In this document: positions 27,528-36,250 of the stretch, piece after piece | Layout: the number at the start of each line of letters is the position of its first letter | How positions within the stretch are numbered: position 1 is the stretch's first letter | From: G963663315 sp965204925 | Lineage (GTDB): Bacteria; Pseudomonadota; Gammaproteobacteria; Arenicellales; Poriferihabitantaceae | Direction of reading: 5' to 3' | Assembly (NCBI GenBank): GCA_965204925.1 | Contig: OZ242021.1 | Coordinates: 1,488,001-1,552,000, forward strand | Length of the DNA: 64,000 nucleotides | Made by a program: the position numbers and the translations under genes | Notes under the pieces: generated by a model | Told to the model about the DNA's origin: nothing | Databases searched by the model: none | What the model saw: the letters and a program-made list of their open reading frames with translations, nothing else

Positions 27528-28619
27528 TCAGATTTTGCCTGAAGCAATCAATCCCAGCGGGTCATCGGGGTCTATTCCATCCATGAATACTTTCTTCCTG
27601 TCCTTGTTGGCGACCTGGTAAACCAGACCCAGCCAGTTATTGACAATGGCCTTGCCGGTATCCGCCCAGGTGATGTCAACCAGACGGGACAGTTCTTCTT
27701 CCGGAAAGGGTTGCAGTTTTTTCCGGTTCCCCCCGTGTTGCAGCGCTTCGCGTTCGTAGGCGGTAATAATATCCATCGCCTGATCATGGAAATAATGCTC
27801 GGGAGGCGGCGTGAAGTCTGGCCGCGTTCCGTTGATATAGCGGACAACTTCCCTTTTATATTCTTTCAACAGGCTTACCGCGTCGTATTCCGGATGCCCC
27901 TGGAAGAAGACAAAGCGCAGTCCGTCAGGACTGACCGCCAGGTGAAAATCCGATTCCCGGCTCTCGGCCAGGACGATCAGCCCCGCTTCCCGGAGCTGGC
28001 TGGAATTGACCTCGTAGACATGGGAATGCGGGGCGTCGAATCGACTGTCAATGTTGACAGTCAGTGGATGATACTGGTCGGTGAGGCGGTTGGAATAGAC
28101 GCCCCATCGCTTGCGCGGCAGCGGATAGCGCTCAATTCCCCACAATTGCTGGACGATGGCGTGCGTCGCCAGACAGGAGCACATGACCGAACAAACATTG
28201 GTTTTTGCCCACTGCACCACTTCCTCAAGAGGCCGCCAGAAGGGTTCCCGGGAAATATCGCTTTGTGCCGGATTGGCGCCCGACAAAATCAGCGCGTCCA
28301 GTCCCGCTTCCCGTAACTCTTCAAAGCTGCGGTAAAACTCGTCAATGTGTCGCCTTGCGGCTTCGTCTCTGGGAATCTCGGGGAACGTGAACGGATGGAC
28401 ATAAAACTGCGCGATTCGGTTACAGGAGCCGACCAGTCTCAGGAACTGCCTTTCGGTAGCCTGTAACGCCGCATCAGGCATCATGTTCAAAAGACCGATG
28501 TGCATCTCCCGGATATCCTGCTTTTCTGCCCGCCCCGGCGGCAGCACTTCCTGTCCTTCCTGCCGCAGGCGAGCAAAACTGGGTAAGTCGGAATGGGCAA
28601 CGAGGGGCATATGCGGCAA
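27528..28619 (-). CDS. metA: Homoserine O-acyltransferase (MetA family)
   Basis: A 363-residue MetA-fold enzyme that acylates homoserine in methionine synthesis. The motif MHIGLLNMMPDAALQATERQF, the nucleophile Cys in VMCSCLATHAIVQQLWG, the segment HSHVYEVNSSQL and GHPEYDAVSLLKEY with the catalytic His/Glu are present. Whether the acyl donor is succinyl- or acetyl-CoA depends on one active-site residue and is not settled here. The protein has a C-terminal extension relative to E. coli MetA (about 309 residues). Confidence 0.9.
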   Translation of the reverse strand: MPHMPLVAHSDLPSFARLRQEGQEVLPPGRAEKQDIREMHIGLLNMMPDAALQATERQFLRLVGSCNRIAQFYVHPFTFPEIPRDEAARRHIDEFYRSFEELREAGLDALILSGANPAQSDISREPFWRPLEEVVQWAKTNVCSVMCSCLATHAIVQQLWGIERYPLPRKRWGVYSNRLTDQYHPLTVNIDSRFDAPHSHVYEVNSSQLREAGLIVLAESRESDFHLAVSPDGLRFVFFQGHPEYDAVSLLKEYKREVVRYINGTRPDFTPPPEHYFHDQAMDIITAYEREALQHGGNRKKLQPFPEEELSRLVDITWADTGKAIVNNWLGLVYQVANKDRKKVFMDGIDPDDPLGLIASGKI

Positions 28620-28620
28620 G

Positions 28621-29469
28621 TCAAGCGGGTTGGTCGCGCAGGGCGCTGCAAATCAGCTCTGTTATGTCCTTTTCATCGCGCATTTCGGAAATCTTTTCCG
28701 CATCGATCGTATAGCCGTATTTGTCCGCGATGGCCTGATAGCGGGATTTGCGGAAATCCACCAGATGCGGGAATACCCACTTGAAAAACTCATCCGGAAT
28801 GATCTCGCCGGTCTGTTGCAAACCGTTTTGTTCAAGGTACATTTGCAGGTTCTGGTCCAGAAATTCATTTTCGTAGAACAGCGGTTTGGGGTTTTGCAAG
28901 GCTCGTTCAAGCAACAACTTTTCCATCTCAACGCTTGCTTCAAGATACAGGATTACGGTCGTTTCCGACAGCCCCTGCCAGCACTCCCGATCGTTCAGTC
29001 CGCAGACACTGCCACCGGCGTCATTGATAAAGTGGGGGTTTCGATAGTCCTGTCTGGCTTTTTTCATGAACCGGCCGACGTCGGCCATGGCGCGCACTTC
29101 CGCATCGCGAAAAAGCGCCTGCCTGCGTTTGAACTCGCCGACATCCAGACCGCCGAACCCGGGGTTGCCGACCATACCGAGAAATTTTGAAATCGGGTGC
29201 AGGTGGTCGGTGGTAATGTTGTTGCGGATGCGGATCGAATCACTCAGCAATAAATCCCGCAGGAACTCGTTCTGCATCGCATGGGCCTTTATGTTGTCCA
29301 GGATCGGTTCATCCAGATATTTTGTGCCGATACGATAATCCCCGGAGTAGTGAAACCAGGTATCGGAAGGCAGTTTTGAACTGAATGTGGTTTTCCCTAC
29401 GCCCGACATACCGAGCAGGGTAATGGCCTTGTTCGGACACTCACGGAACTGTGCGGCGGTCAGTCTCAT
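28621..29469 (-). CDS. P-loop ATPase/kinase-like protein of unknown role
   Basis: A 282-residue protein starting MRLTAAQFRECPNKAITLLGMSGVGKTTFSS, with a Walker A motif at about residues 22-31. The rest (FHYSGDYRIGTKYLDEPI, HPISKFLGMVGNPGFGGLD, NDAGGSVCGL) resembles conserved hypothetical ATPases of gammaproteobacteria; a small-molecule kinase role is possible but unproven. The ATG at 29469 is chosen because the upstream extension to 29673 runs into uppP and looks non-coding. It is one base from the metA start. Confidence 0.72.
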   Translation of the reverse strand: MRLTAAQFRECPNKAITLLGMSGVGKTTFSSKLPSDTWFHYSGDYRIGTKYLDEPILDNIKAHAMQNEFLRDLLLSDSIRIRNNITTDHLHPISKFLGMVGNPGFGGLDVGEFKRRQALFRDAEVRAMADVGRFMKKARQDYRNPHFINDAGGSVCGLNDRECWQGLSETTVILYLEASVEMEKLLLERALQNPKPLFYENEFLDQNLQMYLEQNGLQQTGEIIPDEFFKWVFPHLVDFRKSRYQAIADKYGYTIDAEKISEMRDEKDITELICSALRDQPA

Positions 29470-29507
29470 CTCGACTACGGAAACTGCGGATTGCAAGGGC
29501 GGTGATT

Positions 29508-30320
29508 CTACAGGAACAGAGCCAGTATGATCACACCCAATACCAGCCGATAGATCACAAACGGCATCAGGCTGAAGCGTTGTACGAATTGCAGGAAATA
29601 ATGCACACAGACAAACGCGGCGCTCGCTGAAACGAACGTTGCAAAAGCCAGGATTCCCCATTGTGTCTGCCATTCGGGCGGAGCCGAACCGACCATGATA
29701 TTTCTGGTCTGCCAGATTCCAGCCAGGGCGATGATCGGGATGGCCATCAGAAACGAAAACCGGGTGGCGGCTTCCCGGGTCAACCCCGCCATCATTGCGG
29801 CGGATATGGTGATCCCGGAACGGGAAGTCCCCGGAATCAGCGCCAGTACCTGGGCGCAGCCAATCAGCAGAACCTCTTTCCAGCCGAGAGATTCGAGCGT
29901 TCCGGTTTTTTTCCCCAACCGGTCAGCCAGGCCGAGAACGATTCCGAAAACCAGGGTTGCAATGGCAATCGGCACCGGCTTCCTGGCCGCATTGATAATC
30001 ACCTCTTCCAATAGCAGGCCGGCGATGCCGGTGAGCGCTGTGGTAAATACGACAAACCACGCCAGTTTGCTGTGCATGGTCGCCTGTCCGGTATACAGGG
30101 AGCGAACCCAGTCGCCCAGAATCAGGATCAGATCCTTGCGGAAATAGATTACCACCGCAGCCAGGGTTCCAACATGGACAGCGACGTCAAAAGGCAATCC
30201 CTGGTCAGTCCAGCCAGACAGTGCAGGGAGCAGGACCAGATGACCGGAGCTTGAGACCGGCAGGAATTCGGTTATTCCCTGAAGCAATGCAAGCCAAAAG
30301 GCCTGAAGCCACTGTGTCAT
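29508..30320 (-). CDS. uppP: Undecaprenyl-diphosphatase UppP (BacA family)
   Basis: A 270-residue polytopic inner-membrane phosphatase that regenerates undecaprenyl phosphate for cell-wall synthesis. LLQGITEFLPVSSSGHLVL holds the (E/Q)xxxE motif and PGTSRSGITISAAM the phosphate-binding Arg; both are signatures of the family. It overlaps the preceding methyltransferase gene by four bases. Confidence 0.95.
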   Translation of the reverse strand: MTQWLQAFWLALLQGITEFLPVSSSGHLVLLPALSGWTDQGLPFDVAVHVGTLAAVVIYFRKDLILILGDWVRSLYTGQATMHSKLAWFVVFTTALTGIAGLLLEEVIINAARKPVPIAIATLVFGIVLGLADRLGKKTGTLESLGWKEVLLIGCAQVLALIPGTSRSGITISAAMMAGLTREAATRFSFLMAIPIIALAGIWQTRNIMVGSAPPEWQTQWGILAFATFVSASAAFVCVHYFLQFVQRFSLMPFVIYRLVLGVIILALFL

Positions 30321-31516
30321 AATCTGTGCCGGTAATTTTGCATCCTGAATCCGCTTAACGGCATATCATGGTTTCTGGTCAGGGCCAGCGCCTTGAACAG
30401 CTCTCCCATTTCATGTGGTAATGTCAGTTTCCTGATTTCCTGATTTCTTGCCAGCGAATGCGGACAGGGTTGTGCAAAATCCTGTTCACTGAATCCTCGA
30501 TCCTGTGAAAAATCCAGCAGCCTGAGTGAAAGCAGGAACGCGGCCTGATTACAGTAGCCCGCCAGCTGCATACCCGTGTCCAGCGCTGCCGCCGCCAGGG
30601 CGCTGAAATCGACATGAGCGGTAATGTCCTGCAAGCCCGGGTAGAGAAACGGGTTGTCATGGGCAACATGTCGATAATGGCACATCAGTGTACCACCTGC
30701 GCGCTCGCGGTGATAAAACTCTCTTTGCGGGAAGCCGTAGTCAATGACAAGGATCACGCCACGGTTCAGTTTCTCCGCGATTGTTCGCAGCCAGGCTTCT
30801 GCCATGTCCCCAATCTCGCTCTGATATCCGGCGGGCAGGTCGAAGCGGGCAAGCCGTTCGGCCAGGCGCGGTTCCAGTGGCTCGGACGACCGGCTGTATC
30901 TGAATTGTTCGTTCTCAAGACTCACCCCGAGCGGGAAAGCGGTTCCGCTGCGGTCGATTTCGAAGCGGATAACCGGTAATGCGTCAAGCAACTCATTGGC
31001 GATTACCACCGCGTTCAGGCCGGATTCGGGAAGTCCGGTCAGCCACCTCGTGACGCGCAGGAACTCTGGACAATGTCCTGCAATGGTACGGGTTTGCCTT
31101 TGTTTCAACTCCGCGCTGGTTTCCAGGATCAGGTATTGATCGATGCGATTACCACTCTGTTTGAAACAGCTCAGTATATCGCGAGCGAGTTTCCCGGTAC
31201 CGGCGCCAAATTCAACGATCGTGCGCAAGGACGGGTCATTGGGCGATGCTTCCTCCTGTTGATCGAAAATCTCCATGCACTGCCGCGCGAGACATCCGGC
31301 AAACTGGCTACCGAGCTCCGGCGCCGTTACAAAATCTCCGGCAGCGCCCAATTTAACCGATCCGGCGCTGTAGTAACCGAGTCCTGTGGAGTATAATGCC
31401 AGATCCATGAACCTGTCGAAGCCGATCCATCCCCCGTTACCCCGAATCTCGCTCCGGATCTTTCTCGAGAGAATATCGCTGTGTTGCAGTTGGATCGGGT
31501 CGGGTGGATTGGGCAC
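30317..31516 (-). CDS. SAM-dependent methyltransferase, MidA/NDUFAF7 family (DUF185)
   Basis: A protein of about 399 residues. GWIGFDRFMDLALYSTGLGYYSAG and the SAM motif IVEFGAGTGKLARDIL, followed by ANELLDALPVIRFE, identify the MidA/NDUFAF7 family of arginine methyltransferases; in mitochondria the relative supports complex I assembly, while the bacterial target is unknown. The GTG at 31516 is preferred; a TTG at 31579 would extend it by 21 residues into the promoter region of the divergent gene. Confidence 0.85.
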   Translation of the reverse strand: MPNPPDPIQLQHSDILSRKIRSEIRGNGGWIGFDRFMDLALYSTGLGYYSAGSVKLGAAGDFVTAPELGSQFAGCLARQCMEIFDQQEEASPNDPSLRTIVEFGAGTGKLARDILSCFKQSGNRIDQYLILETSAELKQRQTRTIAGHCPEFLRVTRWLTGLPESGLNAVVIANELLDALPVIRFEIDRSGTAFPLGVSLENEQFRYSRSSEPLEPRLAERLARFDLPAGYQSEIGDMAEAWLRTIAEKLNRGVILVIDYGFPQREFYHRERAGGTLMCHYRHVAHDNPFLYPGLQDITAHVDFSALAAAALDTGMQLAGYCNQAAFLLSLRLLDFSQDRGFSEQDFAQPCPHSLARNQEIRKLTLPHEMGELFKALALTRNHDMPLSGFRMQNYRHRL

Positions 31517-31602
31517 GGCGTTTGTTCTGTCAGCCCCTGACAAGGGGGCGAGTATACAGGCAGTGAGAATTGTGGACAACGGAACGCAGGCATGCTGAAA
31601 AC

Positions 31603-32364
31603 ATGACCGATTCGTCCTCCAGAGTAATAATGATTACCGGAGGAGCGCGGCGCATTGGCGCCGCCACGGCGCGTTATCTGCACGCGCAGGGTATGTGCGT
31701 AATCATCCATTACAACCGCAGCGCGAGGCAGGCAAAATCATTGCAACAGGAGTTGTGTCGGGTGCGTTCCGCATCGGCCTTGATAATCCAGGCCGACCTT
31801 GCCAACATCCCCGGCCTTGAGGAGATGCTGCGCGCAGCCGTCGACCAATCAGGACGGCTGGATGGTTTGATCAACAATGCCTCGGCCTTCTTTGCAACGC
31901 CGCTGGCTTCCTGCGTCGAGCGGCAATGGGATGAACTGATGGATGTCAATCTCAAGGCGCCCTGGTTCCTGTCAAGGGCTGCCGCGCCTTTTCTTGCAAG
32001 GACAAAGGGCGCGATCATCAATATCACCGACATTTATGCGCAACACCCGCTCCCGGGTTACGCTGCCTATTGTGCCTCGAAAGCCGGTCTGATGTCCATC
32101 ACCCGATCACTGGCGCAGGAACTCGGCCCGAATGTGCGAGTCAATGCAATAGCGCCGGGCGCCATTCTCTGGCCGGAACACAATGATGATCGGGATGCCC
32201 GCCGGCAACTGATTGCCCGCACTCCCCTCAAACGCATTGGTGACCCGCGAGACATCGCAAAAACCGCGCATTTCCTGATCTCCCACGCGGATTTTATCAC
32301 CGGGGAGATTATAAGCGTTGATGGCGGCCGCGCCAGCGCGTTTCTGCATCCCTACTTGATATGA
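31603..32364 (+). CDS. Pteridine reductase-like short-chain dehydrogenase
   Basis: A 253-residue SDR. VIMITGGARRIGAATARYLHAQG with the following CVIIHYNRSARQA is the NADPH-binding signature of pteridine reductases (PTR1/FolM group); LINNASAFFATPL, the catalytic YAAYCASKAGL (YxxxK) and SVDGGRA complete the fold. It probably reduces dihydrobiopterin or dihydrofolate. The ATG at 31603 is followed at once by the first strand; dsbB overlaps its stop by four bases. Confidence 0.88.
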   Translation: MTDSSSRVIMITGGARRIGAATARYLHAQGMCVIIHYNRSARQAKSLQQELCRVRSASALIIQADLANIPGLEEMLRAAVDQSGRLDGLINNASAFFATPLASCVERQWDELMDVNLKAPWFLSRAAAPFLARTKGAIINITDIYAQHPLPGYAAYCASKAGLMSITRSLAQELGPNVRVNAIAPGAILWPEHNDDRDARRQLIARTPLKRIGDPRDIAKTAHFLISHADFITGEIISVDGGRASAFLHPYLI

Positions 32365-32849
32365 TCACATACAGAAAACTCTGCCTGGGTGGTTTTTTGA
32401 CCTGTGTTGCGCTGATTGGCGCGGCATTATATTTTCAACACGTCGAGAACCTCGATCCCTGCCCGCTTTGTATTTTTCAGCGCATCGCTTTCATTTCTCT
32501 CGGTGTCGTGTTTCTGGCGGGGTTTTTACACAACCCGCGCGGATGGGGCAGAAAAGCCTACAGTGGACTTGCGCTCCTGACCGGTCTGGCCGGCGTCGGT
32601 ATTGCGGCGCATCATGTCCGGTTACAGAATCTTCCAGCCGATCAGATACCCGAGTGCGGCCCCGGGCTCGACTTCATGCTGGAAGTGATGCCCTTCATGG
32701 AAATGCTGGCAACCGTATTCAGAGGTTCGGGGGAATGCGCCGAAATACTATGGACATTATTCGGCATATCAATGCCCGGCTGGAGCCTGATCTGGTTGAT
32801 CCTGCTAACTCTTCTGGCGCTTGCCCTGACGCTCAGGCGCTTAAGTTGA
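32361..32849 (+). CDS. dsbB: Disulfide bond formation protein DsbB
   Basis: A 162-residue four-helix inner-membrane protein that reoxidises DsbA with quinone. The first redox pair is C34/C37 (DPCPLCIFQR), the second C99 and C126 (PECGPGLDF, GSGECAEILW). Hydrophobic helices flank both. The ATG overlaps the stop of the pteridine reductase. It is the last clear housekeeping gene before the accessory region. Confidence 0.93.
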   Translation: MITYRKLCLGGFLTCVALIGAALYFQHVENLDPCPLCIFQRIAFISLGVVFLAGFLHNPRGWGRKAYSGLALLTGLAGVGIAAHHVRLQNLPADQIPECGPGLDFMLEVMPFMEMLATVFRGSGECAEILWTLFGISMPGWSLIWLILLTLLALALTLRRLS

Positions 32850-32999
32850 CGGGATGCCTGGCAAGCGCAATTACAAATCTGACCACGGGGTTGTCCATCC
32901 GAAAAACACGAACCCGCACAGTCTCACTGGTTTCTGAACCTGACACATCGGGGAAAGGCGCGTCCCTTTGTGCTATGATCGGCAGACACTCTGGATAAG

Positions 33000-34577
33000 A
33001 TGACAATGGAAAAACTGGAACTGCCAATCGGCGATGCTTCCTTCCACAACATTCGGCAGCGGAACTTCTACTATGTGGACAAAACCCGCCATATCCAGAG
33101 TTTGACCAAAGGCGGATACTACTTCCTGTCGCGCCCGCGTCGCTTCGGCAAGAGCCTGCTTATAGATACCCTGCATGAACTGTTTGCCGGCAACGAGCAA
33201 CTGTTTCGTGGGCTTTACATTCATGATCATTGGGACTGGAGCATCAGGCATCCGGTGATACGCCTGAGTTTCGGAGGCAAATACAATCAACCGGGGGAGT
33301 TGGAAAAGGACATTATCGAACAGTTGGAAAGTACGGAGCGTCAATACGGACTGGAGGCTGCGGTCAAGTCCGATAGCGGGCCAAGACGTCTTCGCAATGT
33401 CATAGAGCGTCTTTATCACCAGTCTGGCCGGCAAGCGGTAATTCTCGTAGACGAGTACGACAAACCGATCCTGGATATACTGGAGAAGCCGCAACTGGCT
33501 GGCGAGAATCGGGATTATCTGCGCGGTTTCTACGGCATAATCAAGGACTGCGCCCGCTACCTTCGTTTTGTTTTTGTCACCGGCATCAGCATGTATTCGA
33601 AGGTCAGTTTGTTCTCGAACCTGAATAATCTCAATGACATCAGTCTGTCTCCTCGCTATGCCACGATTTGCGGTTATACCGAGCATGATCTGAAGACCGT
33701 ATTCGCCCCCGAGCTTGCGGGTCTGAGCGATACGGAGCGCAACAATATCCGGCGCTGGTACAACGGTTATCACTGGCTCGGAGAAGAGAAAGTCTATAAC
33801 CCGTTCGACATCCTGCTGTATTTCCAGAACCGGAAATTCAGCTCTTGGTGGTACCAGACCGGCACTCCTTCCTTTCTGTATCACCGTATGGCGAAAGGAG
33901 ACCTCACCACGCGGGAATTGAAAAACCTGAAAATGCACGAGGAGGACTTGGCCAAATTCGACCTGGAGCGAGTCAACCTGCACGCCCTTTTATTCCAGTG
34001 CGGCTACCTGACCATTGTGCATGAGGAAGTGCGGGACGGGGAACCCTTCTACACGCTCGACTATCCCAACCGCGAGGTGCGTCTGAGCCTGAACCGGCAG
34101 CTGCTGACCGCATCCAGCGGCAGGACTGTCTCAGAAGTCCTGAACCGGGGCACAACGCTCGCTCATCTGCTTGCCGGCAATGATTTCACCGCTTTGCAAG
34201 GGGAACTTGAATCCCTGTTTGCCGGTATTCCCCATGCCTGGCATGACTGTAACGACATGGCCCGTTATGAGGGGCATTATGCCAGTGTATTGTTTTCCAG
34301 TTTCAACGCGCTGAATCTGGATATACGGGTAGAGGACGCCTCCAGTCATGGTCGCGCCGACATTGTTGTAATCTATGAGGGTCAGGTATTCGTATTCGAG
34401 CTCAAGGTGGCGAAGGGTACAGAGGTGGAAATGAAGGCCGAACAGGCGCTTATGCAGATGCGCCAGCGCGGTTATGCGGACAAGTACCGAACCGATGGCA
34501 ACAGGATTCACCTGCTTGCGCTGGTTTTCGACCGTGAGAAACGCAATCTGGCGGTGATTAAAACGCAACGAGGCTGA
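33000..34577 (+). CDS. AAA-ATPase-like / PD-(D/E)XK nuclease domain protein
   Basis: A 525-residue protein of the AAA-ATPase-like plus DUF1703 (PDDEXK_9) family. The N-terminus has the usual NFYYVDKTRHIQ and the Walker A SRPRRFGKSLLIDTL; VILVDEYDKPILD is Walker B. The C-terminal nuclease motif is GRADIVVIYEG...VFVFELKVAKG (D...ExK). Members occur in many copies in some genomes and are suspected of defence or mobile-element roles, but none is firmly assigned. It stands alone on the plus strand beside the CRISPR-Cas operon end, at the left edge of the accessory region. Confidence 0.85.
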   Translation: MTMEKLELPIGDASFHNIRQRNFYYVDKTRHIQSLTKGGYYFLSRPRRFGKSLLIDTLHELFAGNEQLFRGLYIHDHWDWSIRHPVIRLSFGGKYNQPGELEKDIIEQLESTERQYGLEAAVKSDSGPRRLRNVIERLYHQSGRQAVILVDEYDKPILDILEKPQLAGENRDYLRGFYGIIKDCARYLRFVFVTGISMYSKVSLFSNLNNLNDISLSPRYATICGYTEHDLKTVFAPELAGLSDTERNNIRRWYNGYHWLGEEKVYNPFDILLYFQNRKFSSWWYQTGTPSFLYHRMAKGDLTTRELKNLKMHEEDLAKFDLERVNLHALLFQCGYLTIVHEEVRDGEPFYTLDYPNREVRLSLNRQLLTASSGRTVSEVLNRGTTLAHLLAGNDFTALQGELESLFAGIPHAWHDCNDMARYEGHYASVLFSSFNALNLDIRVEDASSHGRADIVVIYEGQVFVFELKVAKGTEVEMKAEQALMQMRQRGYADKYRTDGNRIHLLALVFDREKRNLAVIKTQRG

Positions 34578-34733
34578 AGGACAGGAAATATGGAAACAGC
34601 CGACCACTAACGAATAGCGGATATTTATATTTCTCGTTGCAGGAGCGCAGTTGCCGGCCACCCTCTTTATGATTTCTTGTCAGACCTGTCCCAAAATATG
34701 TCGGGAGCCCTGCTCGTCTGCACAATGTGTCTT

Positions 34734-35864
34734 TCATGGTTCCCGGCTTTCATTTCGCCAGCCCATGACAAGTAATGTGCGTGCATGGCTTTTGTCTTTG
34801 TCGGGGGGTTTGGCGCTCGTTTCCTTCCAATCCTTCGCAGCTTTCATGCGGGATTCAAGCCATTTCGCGACATAAACCTTGTCTTGTCCCTGCCATCGAC
34901 CTTGTTTGACCTCTTGAATGATGGCAACGAAATCCTGCTCCTCTTTATTCGGGCGCTTTTGCAAAATTTCCTCAATTTTACGTTCAATCGGGCCCATCTT
35001 CGCCAGTTTCGCGGCACGTTCCCGTTCACGGTTCTGTTCCCGGATTTGCTGTGTCAAGGCAACAGTTCTTTCATCATCCTTCCGAAAGCGTCCATAGCCG
35101 ACAGCGGTTTTCGCGCCGCTTCCGGACCAGGACAGCGCTGAACAGAGAGACGACATCACGGTTTCCAGGTCGTTGTCCGTGACGGCGCCACACGGAATGA
35201 GGCAGAAAAGCAGAGAAGTTTCCGGGGCGGTAGCCAGAAAAGGAACAGGCTCAGGAGAGCGCCAGTCGCCGGGCGGGTCACTCTCGGACCAGCCGGTATA
35301 GTGTGGCGTCATCACATCCGACTCGAGTTTCACAGGCTTTGTCGGGACAGCGTCCAGAAAACAGACGCCGCCCATATTGCCGGGGCCGCCTAGTAGACGC
35401 TGGACCGCATTATCGGGAATTGCCGGGTCGGAAGCTGTTTCCATCCAAGCGCGCACTGTTCCCTTGATCGAACTGCCGGGCAGGCAGGGGGTTCCCAAAG
35501 TTGGATGCCATGCAAAGCCGTTCTCGACAGGATGGCTGCGGCCAAGCCCGGTCACGAAACGAGTGTCCGACGTGAACACACAATATCGGCCTCCTCTTTG
35601 GCGGGTCATCCTTGCCGAACGAATCGCAAACTCGTTGATTTTATCAGCGGCGCCCAGCCCTCTTTCGCCTTTTTTGGTCGTAACGGTATTTATCCACTTA
35701 AGCTTGGGGCCTTCACTGTCTTTGTCTGGATTGCCCGCCATGCTCCATGTGGAATGTTGCACTGTCCACTGGTTGCAGAACTTGTCGAACCACAGGCCGG
35801 CATTTCCGTTGGCAGGACGCTCTTGCGGCGAGTTGGAGGCGTCCTTATGGAGCGGTCGTCTCAC
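34734..35864 (-). CDS. cmr6: Type III-B RAMP protein Cmr6
   Basis: A 376-residue Cas7-like subunit that caps the Cmr backbone. FVTGLGRSHPVENGFAWHPTLG and PGSSIKGTVRAWME are the Cmr6 signatures; TAVGYGRFR is the glycine-rich loop. The last ~110 residues (from LTQQIREQNRERERAAKLAK) are charged and helical, an extension beyond the usual fold. The GTG at 35864 is chosen because its GTGA overlaps the cmr5 stop; an upstream GTG at 35918 would intrude into cmr5. Last gene of the operon. Confidence 0.9.
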   Translation of the reverse strand: MRRPLHKDASNSPQERPANGNAGLWFDKFCNQWTVQHSTWSMAGNPDKDSEGPKLKWINTVTTKKGERGLGAADKINEFAIRSARMTRQRGGRYCVFTSDTRFVTGLGRSHPVENGFAWHPTLGTPCLPGSSIKGTVRAWMETASDPAIPDNAVQRLLGGPGNMGGVCFLDAVPTKPVKLESDVMTPHYTGWSESDPPGDWRSPEPVPFLATAPETSLLFCLIPCGAVTDNDLETVMSSLCSALSWSGSGAKTAVGYGRFRKDDERTVALTQQIREQNRERERAAKLAKMGPIERKIEEILQKRPNKEEQDFVAIIQEVKQGRWQGQDKVYVAKWLESRMKAAKDWKETSAKPPDKDKSHARTLLVMGWRNESREP

Positions 35865-36250
35865 TCGCCATTCCCCTCGTCGGCAGGAAAAGATGCGCGG
35901 CAGAATTTCTTGTGCCACTCAAGCCAGGCCAAAGCTTCAATCTGGGCGCGCAGATAAAGTGATTGTTCTCCCATCATGATAGCGTCCAGGACATCTTCCC
36001 CGGGAGGATAAATACCTCCATCGTCACGGCAGAGCCATTTTTGCAGACTCTGATATAGTTCATAATGCGCTTTTTCACCGGCTGCTGCACGTTCGGTAGC
36101 CAATGCCTGTCCGAGGCCGTTCATTATTATAGCCGGCCCCAGACGGTCCACGTAAGAGCGGTACCGTTTTCTGAAATCGTCAGATTTATTGCTCAAGTGG
36201 TTGACACGTTCCATGGCATTTGCGGCTCGCTTTTGCTCAATCGTCCTCAT
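35861..36250 (-). CDS. cmr5: Type III-B small subunit Cmr5
   Basis: A 129-residue helical protein, the small (Cas11) subunit of the Cmr complex. It starts MRTIEQKRAANAMERVNHL, the common Cmr5 opening (eQxRAxxA), and ends in LEWHKKFCRA. The ATG at 36250 overlaps the cmr4 stop by ATGA; the longer open frame to 36295 is not needed. In the complex, Cmr5 lines the minor filament along the target RNA. Confidence 0.9.
   Translation of the reverse strand: MRTIEQKRAANAMERVNHLSNKSDDFRKRYRSYVDRLGPAIIMNGLGQALATERAAAGEKAHYELYQSLQKWLCRDDGGIYPPGEDVLDAIMMGEQSLYLRAQIEALAWLEWHKKFCRASFPADEGNGE

Noticed and set aside
34578..34733. Possible terminator or gene between the ATPase/nuclease gene and cmr6
   Set aside because: No stem with a T-run and no open frame with support; I see nothing specific in these 156 bases.
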